DNA from: Panonychus citri
Lineage: Eukaryota; Arthropoda; Arachnida; Trombidiformes; Tetranychidae
Direction of reading: 5' to 3'
Assembly: GCF_014898815.1 (NCBI RefSeq)
Contig: NW_026515537.1
Location: forward strand, 124,001 to 188,000
DNA: 64,000 nucleotides
Shown: positions 41,901 to 54,872 of the stretch, one piece after another
Layout of the letters: each line of letters opens with the position of its first letter
Position numbering within the stretch: the stretch's first letter is position 1
The notes under the pieces: generated by a model
Seen by the model: only the letters and a program-made list of their open reading frames with translations
Databases searched by the model: none
What the model was told of the DNA's origin: nothing
Translations under genes and position numbers: made by a program

Positions 41901-44900
41901 ATTATTTTCTATTATTTTATCAACAATTATGTAACCATTTATCATTGATTAAAAAAAAATTTGAGCTCAATTGAACTTGTTTTCTTGTTTCATCCCTTGA
42001 CCGGTCTTTAAAGTTGTTTGAATCACCTGATTGGTTGAATTAATTTGGGTTGGCTAAAGGTAAGGGAGACAATTTTCTCCCTCACTGATTATAAAAGATG
42101 ATGTTTGTTGTATCAAGAGAAACAGTACAATCATGACTTATGTAAGTTGACTTGTTGATTAACTAAGGTAAATTTACTAATCTTTCTTTTTTTTCAATAG
42201 GGATATGATTTTTCAAGCTTTCTTTTCAGGTCAATAGACATACCATTTGCCAGAGAGGTCTGTTATACTTTTGACATAAAGACTTCGTTGAAATTGAGAA
42301 GATGGTTGGACAGTTCGGGTATAATTGAGCCGTATGATTTGGTCTCTTTCATGAGTGAGCTGTGGACTGGATTCAATGATCTTGGTATCAGTCATTCGAT
42401 TACTCAGGAGAAGGTGGAGACAGCGTCTTTTACTATTTCGTATGAGGACTATTTCATTTATAAAAAAGAAATTGGTCAAATGTGGGCCAAGAATATATAT
42501 TGTTTTAAAACCGAAATAATATATTAAACTTTTTTTTTTACTTTACTTTTGATTTTTGTCTTTCATTTCGGTTAATAATGGTACTTTTGACAATCGTTGT
42601 AGTTTCAATATTGGTACTAATTCTTCTCATTCTGAGAATAGTACTGATTGACATGAATAAGATTCAAAATCTAAAGTTGGCTTGATCATGTGACATCCAG
42701 GGTCCATTCACTATATAAGTCAATCCACATTCTCATTGAAACTTCAATCATGTTCAAGTGTAGCTACTGTGGAGTTTCATTTATGAAATTCAAGTCCATG
42801 TTAATTCACAAGGTAGAATGTGAGACTTTGAAATGTGAAAAGTGTAAAATAAGATTCAAGGACCGAGATACATACATTAACCATGTGATTACCTGTAAGA
42901 CAATAGTCTCTCCTCGGTGATGTAGCTACCTTTAGGTTACACAAAGTAGCTTATAAGGGTGTCCTCAAGATCTTTGTCAAGTTGGGTGAATGGAAGTCAT
43001 TGGAAAATTTATTCAACATGGAAAGTACAAATATCGTTACTCTTTTCAAGTATATACTTGAGAGTATCGGGTCATTTAAAGCTCAAGCTTGTTTACTATT
43101 GAAATTTGTGAAACAGAAACCTGACGGAGAGATTGACTCAACTGAACTTTATAAAATCACTCAAAGTAAACCGATTTCTCATACTTCTCAGATTGAAAAG
43201 TCAATAAATGAATGGGCAACAAACTTGGAGCTTGTCGTTGATCAATTCACCCAACGTGGAAGTGGTTGGATCCTTTCGAAAGTTAAAATGTTGGAAATTC
43301 GGATTGGAAAACTAAAAGAATACAGTGGTGGTTGCTGTAACGTAAAATTACCTTTAATTTATTTGAAAAAGAGAAGTTTAATTTCTCCACAATGTAAAAG
43401 TCATTGCTTCAAATGGGCTGTTCTCATTTCTCTTCATCCACAAACAAATCATACTGGACGAATATCCCAGTATAAAAAATTTGAAAAACTTTACAATTTC
43501 AGTGATATTGGACCAATAACACCATTTTCCAAGATAAAAATTTTCGAAAAACGCAACAATGTATCGGTTAATGTTTACACATTATCAGGAGGTAAAAATC
43601 AAAAAGTAGTTCCCTTGTTAGTCAACAAAGATAGAAAAAAGAATCATGTGAATCTCTTTCTTTATAATGATCATTACTTTACAATCATCAATTTAAATGG
43701 ATTCATGTGGAAAAATAAATCTTGGGAAAGATTTTTCTGTTGTTCTTGTCTATCAGGCTTTAAGGAAAAATCAACTTTAACAAAACATGAAGTTTATTGT
43801 AATAACAATTCAGCTCAAAGAACAATACTACCTGGTAGTGAAAACGTTCCAACAACTTGTGAATTTACACGGTTTGAAAAAACAATATCCTATCCATATG
43901 TAATTTATGCAGACTTTGAAGCCTTGGTAATGAAGAGTGAAAATGTATTGGGAGCTAGTACATTTGAATACCAAAACACGAGGCTTGTTCTTTGGATGGA
44001 TTGTTGTTGATTGGGAGGAAAAATTTTATTCAAATGTTTCTATCGTGGAGAAAATGCTGCTGAAAAATTCATCTCTAGCCTCTACAAAGTTTACAGTGCA
44101 CTAAATGTGAATTTACAATTGAGAATCAAGCCACCCATACTAACACCAGAAGAAAGAATAGGCTATGAATCAGCTTCAAATTGTCATGTTTGTTTACAGC
44201 CTCTTCTCGAAGATAAAGTCTTGGATCATTGTCACTTGACTGGTAAGCTAAGAGGAGCAGCTCATAATCTCTGTAATTTGAAACTGAGATTACCAAATAG
44301 AATTCCTGTCATTTTTCATAACCTGAAAGGTTACGATGCTCATTTAATCATGAAAGGAATCAAGTCTAATACTGTGAGAAACATTTCAGTTATACCTCAA
44401 AACACTGAAAAATATATTGCCTTTTTCATGGATGATTTCATTTTCTTGGACAGTTTAGCTTTTCTTCTTTCCAGTCTTGATACATTGGCTGGAAATTTAC
44501 CTGATGAACATAAATCTAAATATTTATCACAAATGTTTGCTGAAAATGATCTTCCTTTACTTCTATCTAAAGGATGTTTACCTTATGAGTACATGGACTC
44601 TTGGGATAAGTTTAATGAGACCAATTTACCTTCCATTGATGCATTTTATTCTCATCTCTCGTAAAACAATTGATGAATCATACACAAATCTAGAAAATTT
44701 GGGACCATTTCAATTGTCAAAATCTGGTGATTTTCATGACATTTACTTGAAAGTTGATGTTTTACTTTTAGCTTCAATATTTGAAAACTTTAGGTCAACT
44801 AGCCTGAAACAATTTGGACTTGATCCATGTCACTATTTCTCGACACCTGGATTGACTTGGGATGCAGCTCTTAAAGTGACAAAACAAAACTTGATTTACT

Positions 44901-47900
44901 AACCGATATCGATATGATTCTAATGATTGAGAATGGAATCAGAGGTGGAATCTTGTGCAATGACGAGACATGTAGTTGCCAATAATCTCTCTGAAAACTA
45001 TGATGAGGAAAACCAAATTCATACATTGCCTTTCTTGACGTTAATAACCTTTATGGATATGCTCTAAGTGATTATTTACCAATCAACAATTTCGAATGGG
45101 TAGCCCCTGAGTTGTACTCTCAAGTGATTGAATCAATCTTGAAAGGACATGATCAAAATATCGGATACATTTGTCAAGTTGATTTAATTTACCCTAAACA
45201 TCTTCATGATCAACACAATGATTATCCCATGGGCCCTGAGAAACTCACTGTTGAAACTGAATGGTTGAGTAATTACCAGAAAAGACTCATCATTAAACTT
45301 GAGGGTGAAGGACTAAAAAGATGTAAGACTGAAAAGTTGATTCCAAATTTGAGAGATAAGAAAAACTACGTTGTACATGAAAGAAACTTGAAATTTTGGT
45401 TAGAGAAAGGGTTAATCTTGGATAAAGTTCATTCAATATTGAAATTCAATCAATCAAAATGGTTGGAACCTTACATTTCAATGTGTACACTCAATCGAAA
45501 ACAAGCATCTTCATCATTTGAGAAAGATTTCTGGAAATTGATGGTAAATTCACTGTATGGTAAAAGTATTGAGGATAAACGAAAACACTCTAAAGTTAAG
45601 GTTATTACAAATGGTGAACAAGCTTTGAAATTAATCAGAAAACCAATGTTTGAACATTTTTATATTCTTGATAATGATTTAGCAATCATTAAGATGCGTA
45701 AATTTGAAGTTAAATTGGATAAACCGATTTACCTTGGTTTTACTGTATTGGAATTATCAAAGCTTAGAATGTATGAGCTTCACTATGATTACTTTTACCC
45801 TCGTTATGGTGATAAATTGAAGTTAGTATACACTGATACTGATAGTTTCATTTATCATATTCAGACTGATGATTTTTATAATGATCTAAAGTCAATGGGA
45901 CCAATCATGGACTTTTCCGATTACCCTCAAACTCATTTTCTGTATGATCCAATAAACAAAAAGAAACTTGGAGTCTTGAAAGATGAAATGAATGGTCAGG
46001 TAATTGACGAAGTTGTTGCCATTAAATCAAAACTTTATGGAATAAAATATGGATCAAAGACTAAAAAGACGGCCAAGGGAACTCAAAAAGCAACAGTTCG
46101 TGATGAAATTTGTATAGATGATTACAAGACTTGTTTATACGACAGCATTTTATTCAGACATGATAATCATAGATTACAATCTAGACACCATCAAATCTCT
46201 GGAATTAAAACAAACAAAATATCTCTATCACCATTAGATGACAAGAGATTCATTCGTGAAGATGGAATATCAACATATGCTTTTGGACATTATAAAATTG
46301 TTTAATAAATTTTGTTTAATATGTAATCGTTAACTTTTGTTTTACATTTAATAAGTGGGAAATTTAAATTATTAAAATGTGATTCAAGAAAAAGAATACA
46401 ATAGTAACCACATTTGATTGATAAATCACCTTGAAATATATTTTTATTATATTTAAAAGAGTGATTCTTACAATTTCTTTCCAAGAAAATAGTTATTTCA
46501 TCAGGTGGGTGAGTACCAAATGAGTCAAAATATTCACCATTTCCATACTCTGAGACAAATATCGCTGTCCAATGAGAACCTGGTTTCCAACTAGGGTCTA
46601 AATTGATTACAATACCAAAGGGTTTCTGAAATAGTTCAAAGGGTAACTTATCAATTGATAATACACCTTTAAATTGAGGAAATTTATTTAGATAATTTTC
46701 AATGTCAACTGTCGACAAAGCCATCAATAATCTGTTGTTATATTTCTTGAAGCATTTATTTGAATCACACTATCATATATTCCAAATACAATCATGTGTA
46801 ATCCCTCAGTCAGAGCTTCAGTAAATTGTATATCAATTCGAGCACTTCCCCTTTTAATCATTGAGAGAGCGCCAGAGTCTGTAGCTAAAGTACCATCATC
46901 TGTAAGATCAAATACAAACAATGGGTACTTGTCAGCATAATCAGAGTACTTGATATTAATTTTAGGCATTCCAAACTCTTGATTCATAGCCCTGAACATG
47001 TTGTAATACTCTCTCATATAAATCTTGTTTTTGAAATCAGGCTTAAAGGCTGAACTTGGAATCTTGACACCATTAACAACCAATGACATTTCCTTCATGT
47101 CTTTATGTTTAAACGAAAATGAGTTTGCCGTAATGTCACCACTGAATGACTTGTCAGTTACGAATCCAATTATTACCTTTCGTGGTAACTGTCCATTGTA
47201 AACATTATCGATACTACTGGCAGCAAATCCGTTCACAAGATGATAAGATTTAACTTCATTTCGTTGAAAGTAATATTTAGCCATTGATTTAGCTAGATTT
47301 TGTTCAATAGTCATCTGAACAGGCATAAATAACTTTACTCGTCTAATGAATAATGATATTTGTTCAAACTTTAATGAAATTGATCTCTGACTTTGAACAT
47401 GTTAAGCCGAAAGCTGCCGGTGCCAGTTTAAATCGTAAAACAATAGGCACTCCATCAATCAAAAACTTTTCTTGTTGAAACATTGGTGCATGAATTTGTA
47501 GAATGAAATCGAATGAATTTTTAATTCGATTGACTCTTTTATCATCATCATCAATCAATTGACAAGCATCAACAGGGGATTTATACTTGAAAAACAAATC
47601 TTCGATAAATGATTGATAATGAAACAAACTATTACCTGTCGTTACATTCACATTTCCGAGATAAACATCAAGTTCTTCGAATAATGATACAGCATAGTTA
47701 TTCACGGGTGTAATTGTATCTGTAGGTAGTATTGGATCTTTGTACTCAATTTTAATTTTTCCATGCAAGTAAGAAGCTGATAGATCCGTATAATGTTCAG
47801 AAGAAGGTACAACAAATTCAAAAACTTTCGCTTCATCAAGGGATCCTACAGGTCGATATTCAACATCATACATTGATTCAACAACAGTTTGTGTAGGTGG

Positions 47901-50900
47901 TAATTTGAATAAATCAAGCTCAGCAATAGTAGCTGGTGATGATTCATTGTGAATAAATTCCATTATTTCTTGTTGAAAATGTCACGAGTTTTTCTTTTTG
48001 ATTTTCTCTTTGTCTTGTTGACTGGTCTCTTTTTACCTGTTGTTTTCTTTTTAATTGTTTTCCTTTTATATAACCTTTTTCTTCCTTTACCTTTTTGGAT
48101 ACTCTCAACCTTCTGTTGAAGTTTCGTTAGACCCTTTGACGCTAAATTGGTTACACCAGTTTTGATTGCTTGTTGAATTTTTGGATCTTGAGCAACTTTT
48201 TTACCGAGTTGTACTCCCTTATCTAAAGCTTCCTGTCCAAGATATTTAATTAGTGGCATAGCAAGTCTTGATATAAAACTACCAAACCCGTACCCTCGTT
48301 GGTAACGTGGTGCTCTAACAACTCTAATATCACCAAATCCAGAACCAGTTTGACTTGAGTAATAATGACTAAAGTCACTATCTTTAGGGCAGTAAGCTTT
48401 TCGATGCATATCGATGATGGTTGAGGAAACGCTGTTGGTCTTTATACAACTTTTGTCTTTTTTCTAAAATCTAAACTTAAAAACATTCTTCCACCAGATT
48501 CAAATTTTACCTGCTCTCCAGAGTCGTGAGTAGCAAGCACTGATATTTCACCAATGTGGCTTTTTCGAACAGGGTAATATATTCGATGAGAAAATGTACA
48601 ATATCCGATATCTTTGTAGATACCACTTGTTAATGGCAGAGCACGTAACACTGGTGATTGAGTCCCACCTACTATATGATCTTGGATAATATCAGTATAT
48701 AAATACATTAGAAAAATCTTATCATTTTCCTTGGCTTCAAGGTTGAATGTTTCATTTCTATCAAGAATAATTTTCGGTTGATCGTACATGAAGTCTGCGT
48801 CTGGTACATGGTTTATTCCTAAATATTTTTCACTTCTAGTAAAAATGGAGCATAAATGAATCCACAGTGAGCCTCCTTATTTGCAAATTGATTCATTATC
48901 CAATACTGTCCTCTACTAGAAGTCGTAGGACCCCACCAGTCAAACTTGGAGTTTCCATACTCACCATCTTTAGGTAATGTTATGTCTGCCGCTGTGTTAT
49001 TGTTGTAAATAATTCCAAAATTCAATACATATGGATTTATTTCAAGATTCTGGTTTTTGACATCAACTCGGGGAGTAAAGGTTTTAGGTTTAAATGCTTC
49101 TTGAAAACTTTGATTTATCTTTTCAATCACTTTTTCACGAGGTTCCGATACAAAAAAACGAACTGTCTGTTCAGGAAGAGAATCGTTCCATTCGGTATCC
49201 TGAAATAGTTCATTCTTATCAATGAGCTTGAAAAAACGTGCATACTTTATTTTATATTTTATCTCAGCTTCTCCAACAAACTTGAGTGGAAAATAAACTT
49301 CTGTTAATCCAACTTCCCAATCTCCATTCAACTCTAAAGGAGGGTCAATTCGATTTTGAAAAGCTGAGATTGTATTGTCAGGGTATAAGTTCATTGATCC
49401 ATTTGAAACGAGATCGATTGTGAATGAGTCTCTATCCATTCTTACTTTCGTCCCAGATCCAGGTATCAAACTTTTTTGGCCATCCTTCCCATCGTATCAA
49501 GTGCTTATATAATCTTTTCCTTCGATCATAAACACGATCAAGTACTTTGGCCACTCTATACTCTGAATTAGGGTCGTATTTAACCTTTTGGACTTCTTCC
49601 GGATAGAAAATTGATGTAATGTTTTCATCCATCAAGTCTTTCAGCTTGTAAACAGTATGACCAGGTGTCTCTTTAACTCTTGAGACTTTAAACACCTCAT
49701 CAGTCCATTGTTGACTAGCACTTTTGTCACCAGTCAAAGGGTTTAGAGGAATTTTCACATGATCATCTACTTTAATTGTTCTCTTCTTTTTAGGTCTTGA
49801 TTTAATTGATTTTTGAATTGTTTGTACAATTTCCTGTTGATTGTCTCTGGTAACCAGTCTTGGACTGTTTTAATTGTTCTATGAAATGAGTTGTTGTAAT
49901 TGTCAACAATCTTTGTAGGTCATCAATGTACCTATTTGATCTCTTGTGATAAATATATCTGTATATTCTAGCTCTTAAAGTTCTTATAAATCTTTCAGCT
50001 AATGCACATTTTACCGAATTGTCTGTTGTTGTGAAATAATGAACTCCAACACTTGAACAAAAGTCTTGAAACCTTTTGTTTTTAAACTCTTTACCTTGAT
50101 CAGTCTGTAACTTTTCTGGTTTTCTTCCATTATCAAATAGTTTTCTAAAAGCACCTGTAATTGTTGATGATGATTTGTCTTTAACAGATTCAACCCAGGC
50201 AAATCTACTCAATACATCGATTACTACTAATAGATACCGGTTATTGTCATTATCTTTAGCCCAATATGACATATCCATCAAGTCGGCTTGCCATTGTTCA
50301 TCAAGCTTATCAACTAATACAGGTAAACGTAAAAAGTTCTTTTTTCTCGATCGGAAATTTGTATATGTCTCTTGGCCCTGTAACCATTCCTTGACAAAAT
50401 TTACATCAATACTTGGATCAATGTTCTTGACAGCATCATGTAATCGATTAACACCACCAAAACTTCCAGTGTTGTTGATGTCATAATAAACACTCTTTAA
50501 AAGTTCTTGACGCTTGTCCATTTTATAAGTGGGAGTGTTTTTTGTTTATTTCTCTTTTTCAATGGTCTCTTTTCAAACTCTTTAATGGCTTCTTTGAACG
50601 TCTTTTTAAATTCTTCTAAAGGTGGAGCCTCAATCGGTTTTTCAACAACTTCTTGAACTTCTTTTATATTGTTTTTAAGTAATTGATATTCTTTTTCTGG
50701 AATTAACACCATCTTTGATATTGTGTTCATTACATGAACTTATTTATCAACTTTTCACCAAAATATGAAAGAGCTGGTAACAATAGTGCTGGAAGAAAAG
50801 CTCCACCTGTCTGATAAACAACTTCTTTACGCTTCTTTAATGGTACTCCTGATTTCCTTGATAACAATCTTATTTGAGTTTTATACTTTTCAATTTTCTT

Positions 50901-53900
50901 TCTCTGTGTAGGATTAATTGGTATATTTCCGTTTAATGTGTTTTTACTAATATCAGAAATTGAGTAGAAAATAAGACTTTGCTTTTTCAATAGTTTATTT
51001 CTTTCAGTCTTTGATTTCTCATGAGCTAATCTCTTTAATGTCGGAAGACATTTGATTACTCCTTCAATCGTCATGTTGATTATCGTTGAAACATCATTTT
51101 TTTATATAAATTATAAAGGGTAAACAATCATTGGGTCATCGTTTTCATTGAAATTGTTGCCAATAATCTCAACTTTTCAGGTGTATCAGGTTTAAGATCG
51201 AAAAGAGATAAGAATAAGGTTTAGATGTTGCATCTTCAAACACTCTCTGTAACTTTTTATCTTTGATGGAAACATTTGACGAGCAATGTTTGAAATTATC
51301 GATTTATCTCGAGGGTTTTAACACACAACATACTGACTATTCAAACTAATGTTTCTACTCTTTACCCTTGACAAAAAAGTTTTGTGTAATCAAAATTACT
51401 GATATATTACGGTGATGAGAACCACGTGTAAAAAGATTACTAATAAAAGATTGATTTGCTGCTTCAAGCATCAAATCATCAATAATAATCCATTCAGGTT
51501 CAACTCCACCTGCCTGGTTGATCAAGTCCTCTTGTAACCCTTCTACAAAAGTCACGTTACTCATTGAATTAAACTCCTTTTGGTATTCACCATAAAAGTA
51601 TGTTATTTTCACAGGAGGAGGATCACATATCCTCTCAGCTAAATTTATCATTTCTCACAAAGTATGTCTTACCGGAACCTGTAGGCCCAGACATACATTG
51701 TAAATGGATGTTTCAAATGAACAGAATAAGACATTTTCAATTCAATCAATCTCTTTATTATTTTATATTAAGTTACAATTGACGAAGGGGCTGATACATC
51801 AGTTGTTGACTTTCGTTCTTCATGTTTATTACTCCTAAAACGCGGTGTAGGTAAAAGGTATCCAAGAGATGATCCTAATAATGCTGTCCATAATGACAAG
51901 TTTCCCGTCTTCATTATTATATTGACAATCGATGTAATCAACATTGACACCAGAACCAAGATTTGTACCATGAAAAGTACTCTCTTACACCAAACACGGT
52001 AATCCTCTGCTTTATCCATAGTTACCTTTATATATCCGTTTGAATAGATCAAAGTATTTATTTAATTCAATTATATCACGAATCCGTCACAGTAACTCGT
52101 CCAGTTCTTTTAAATATTATAAATATTACGTTTGAATTGTCCACTTTAACATGAACTCCAGGAAATAACTCTGGTTCGTAAGAACAATATGGAATGAATC
52201 AAGTCTACTATAAATGAAATTCGTAATTAACCTTGAATGGGCCACAATATTCACTACTTTTGCTTCAGTTTTATATAAATTATCTGGGTAAATGTCACAA
52301 AATTTCTCAATTAAATTAAATGCTGCCTCGTAGCTTTTAACACCAGTAACATTAATCTTTCCAGAATTAAATATCAATAAACAACCACCATCCAACTTTA
52401 ATATTCCACCAGAAAAACGCTTTGGATAATCAACAGATGGAAAACTCTCCTTCACCTTGACACGGTCTAATTTATCATTCAATTTGAATGACATTACAAT
52501 ATTGTTCACTACAATGTCTTCAATTAATACCATTTTCAGTCTAATAATCATTCATCCCATACACATACTTATATACTACAAGGACGCCACCACTATTAGT
52601 CTAAGGACAACCTTAGGTGGCTTATAATGTCCAAAAAGAAAGAGAAAAAGAAAGAGAAAAGTGGTTTATAATGTTGCCTTTTACTACTACTACAATGATG
52701 AAAATATTGATAAGATACTTTTCTCAACATAATTTTCTGATTCTTATTCCAAATGATATTGACTTGAAATCAAGTATTTCTATTATTTTCTCTGTCAGAA
52801 AATAAACAAAAACTCCATAAATTCATGATGATATTGAGAATCACTTGATATTTTATCAATGGTTATCATCATGATTACTTGTGTTTGTATGTGGGCTTTG
52901 AATTGTTTTCTGTATGAATATAAATATTTTTTTCCTCCTCAATTTCATCATCATTTCCTCTGAATGTCATCTCTCGGTGAGAATCATTGTGATATATCTG
53001 ATGATGATTTTAATGATGTATTCCAATTGGAAATCTCTTATTGTGATTTTGAATAAGTTCAAATGGTTCTCGAGAAAATGTATCAAATTATCCTTGGTAT
53101 TCACAAACATCACCTATTTCTTAGTCTCAATCTGATTCCTGTTCATCCATTGATTTGGCTGATTTAATTTACTCGAAAATGATCTGCAATCGTAGGTTAT
53201 GATCTGATTTAGTTCAGTAAGAATGATTATATCTAAGAAATGAGAATGAAAATGATCACCTTGTTGTTATCATTACACTTTCTATCTGATTACAATTATC
53301 TATCATTAGATAATTAATTGATTGTTTACCATTACCTACATGGAAAATGAATTGTAAATGTTAATGCATCAATAGATTAACAATCCAATTGTATCAGAGT
53401 ATCAACAATACACTTTTGTCCCAATCAATCAATTGAGATAACTATTAATAGATATAAGACATTCAGTAAATGCGATGCTAAAAGTTGCCTTATCTAAGGT
53501 GAAATTGGAAATTGACCTCTAGATTGATTAGGTTAATCGGAGGAAATTGATTCAACTTTAATTAGCAGTGAAATGACAAAAAAAAACCTTAAAACTAACA
53601 AGGTTTAAATTTTTGATCTTTTTCTTCCTGTGGAAAATTATTTGAGTCAATCTGATACTTTTAAGCTTCTTACATCAGATATTTTACTCCCTGGGCCTGA
53701 GATTATCTTGAGTATCAGAACTTTTTTCCTATTCCAAATACTACCTGTTGTTGATATTCTTTACCTCTCTTACTGTCTATCTAGCAACCATTTTCTCCTT
53801 ACAATGATTTCTCTCTCTCTCTCTCTCTTAAAATTTTTCTTTTCTCTTCATCATCATTATTATTATCTAAACATCTTGAATTTCATTTTCTCTCAATTCC

Positions 53901-54827
53901 ACCGAAATCTGAAACATTTACGACAAAATTGACGTGATAAACCGATAACTTGAATCATTAGCTCAATTTGTTTTCGATAACATGTTATTATTATTAGTAT
54001 AGTAACAATCAGTTCAATATCATTATTACCTTTGATGAGAAAATCATTAAATTTTAAAATCATTTTCTTTCAATGAAAATGATCAGTTGATAACAATTTT
54101 CCTGATTGATATTTACACTTACTATGTACTTTTGATATGACATTAATATGCTTCTACCTGATGAATTTTATCGTCTACCATATCCCAAAGGGATATTATT
54201 ATAAAAGAGAATGATATTAATACATTTAATCGAATTAAATAATCAAGTGATTACTGATAACTGATTCGTTGATTTAGGTAACGAAAATGCTAACGAATGA
54301 GTTTAGTAACGAGAAGGAATAATAAACTTTCTGATTTCGTTATTCAATCAATTTACTAATAACTCAATTGTAAAGCTAAATAAAGTAGCCTAAGTAAATT
54401 TAACTTTAATTGTTTAAATTAAGAGATTTAATTGTTTTTAATTGTTTAGTTTTTTCCTTCATCCTGTAACTTTAAATGTTAATTCAATGCAATGATAATT
54501 GAAGTTGAGTTTTACTCGGAGATGTTTTTTTTGCTTCTCCAACTTGTAAGAACTAAATTACTCAATTGTTGTGATTTAATTGTCATTGAGTTTCAGCTTA
54601 ATTAAACCAATTAAGTGAATGATTAGGTAATCATGATTGAGATCATTAGAAGATGAAGGAAAAAAGTGATTAAAAAAACGGGGAATATGTTGATTAATAA
54701 CAGAGTTAGTTGACTAATTCAATGTTAGCCTATCATCGTAATCATTATCATAATTAGTGCAATCAAATTGTTGATGCAAATCCATAAACAACAGAAACTG
54801 ATCAATATTTAAAAGTAATTAATGAAC

Positions 54828-54872
<45 letters not shown>

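Larger units (their letters stand above)
34811..52691. mobile_element. Maverick/Polinton (adintovirus-like) DNA element, structurally complete
   Basis: A 17,881-bp element with perfect 70-bp terminal inverted repeats starting AGTAGTAGT, an apparent 5-bp target duplication and the diagnostic Polinton gene set. That set is a protein-primed family B DNA polymerase, a retrovirus-like integrase with chromodomain, an adenain-like cysteine protease, an A32/FtsK-type packaging ATPase, a double jelly-roll major capsid protein and a minor capsid (penton) protein. Accessory genes (two IAPs, TBP-like, possible PC4-like, small ORFs) and a palindromic tandem array fill the left half. Early-type genes are mainly on +, morphogenesis genes on -. 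It lies inside intron 8 of the CD36-like gene. At least six genes contain single-base frame breaks. Confidence 0.96.

Noticed and set aside
42690..42749. Upstream non-ATG start for the polymerase zinc-finger frame
   Set aside because: The TATA box at 42712 lies inside that extension, so the ATG at 42750 is the sensible start.
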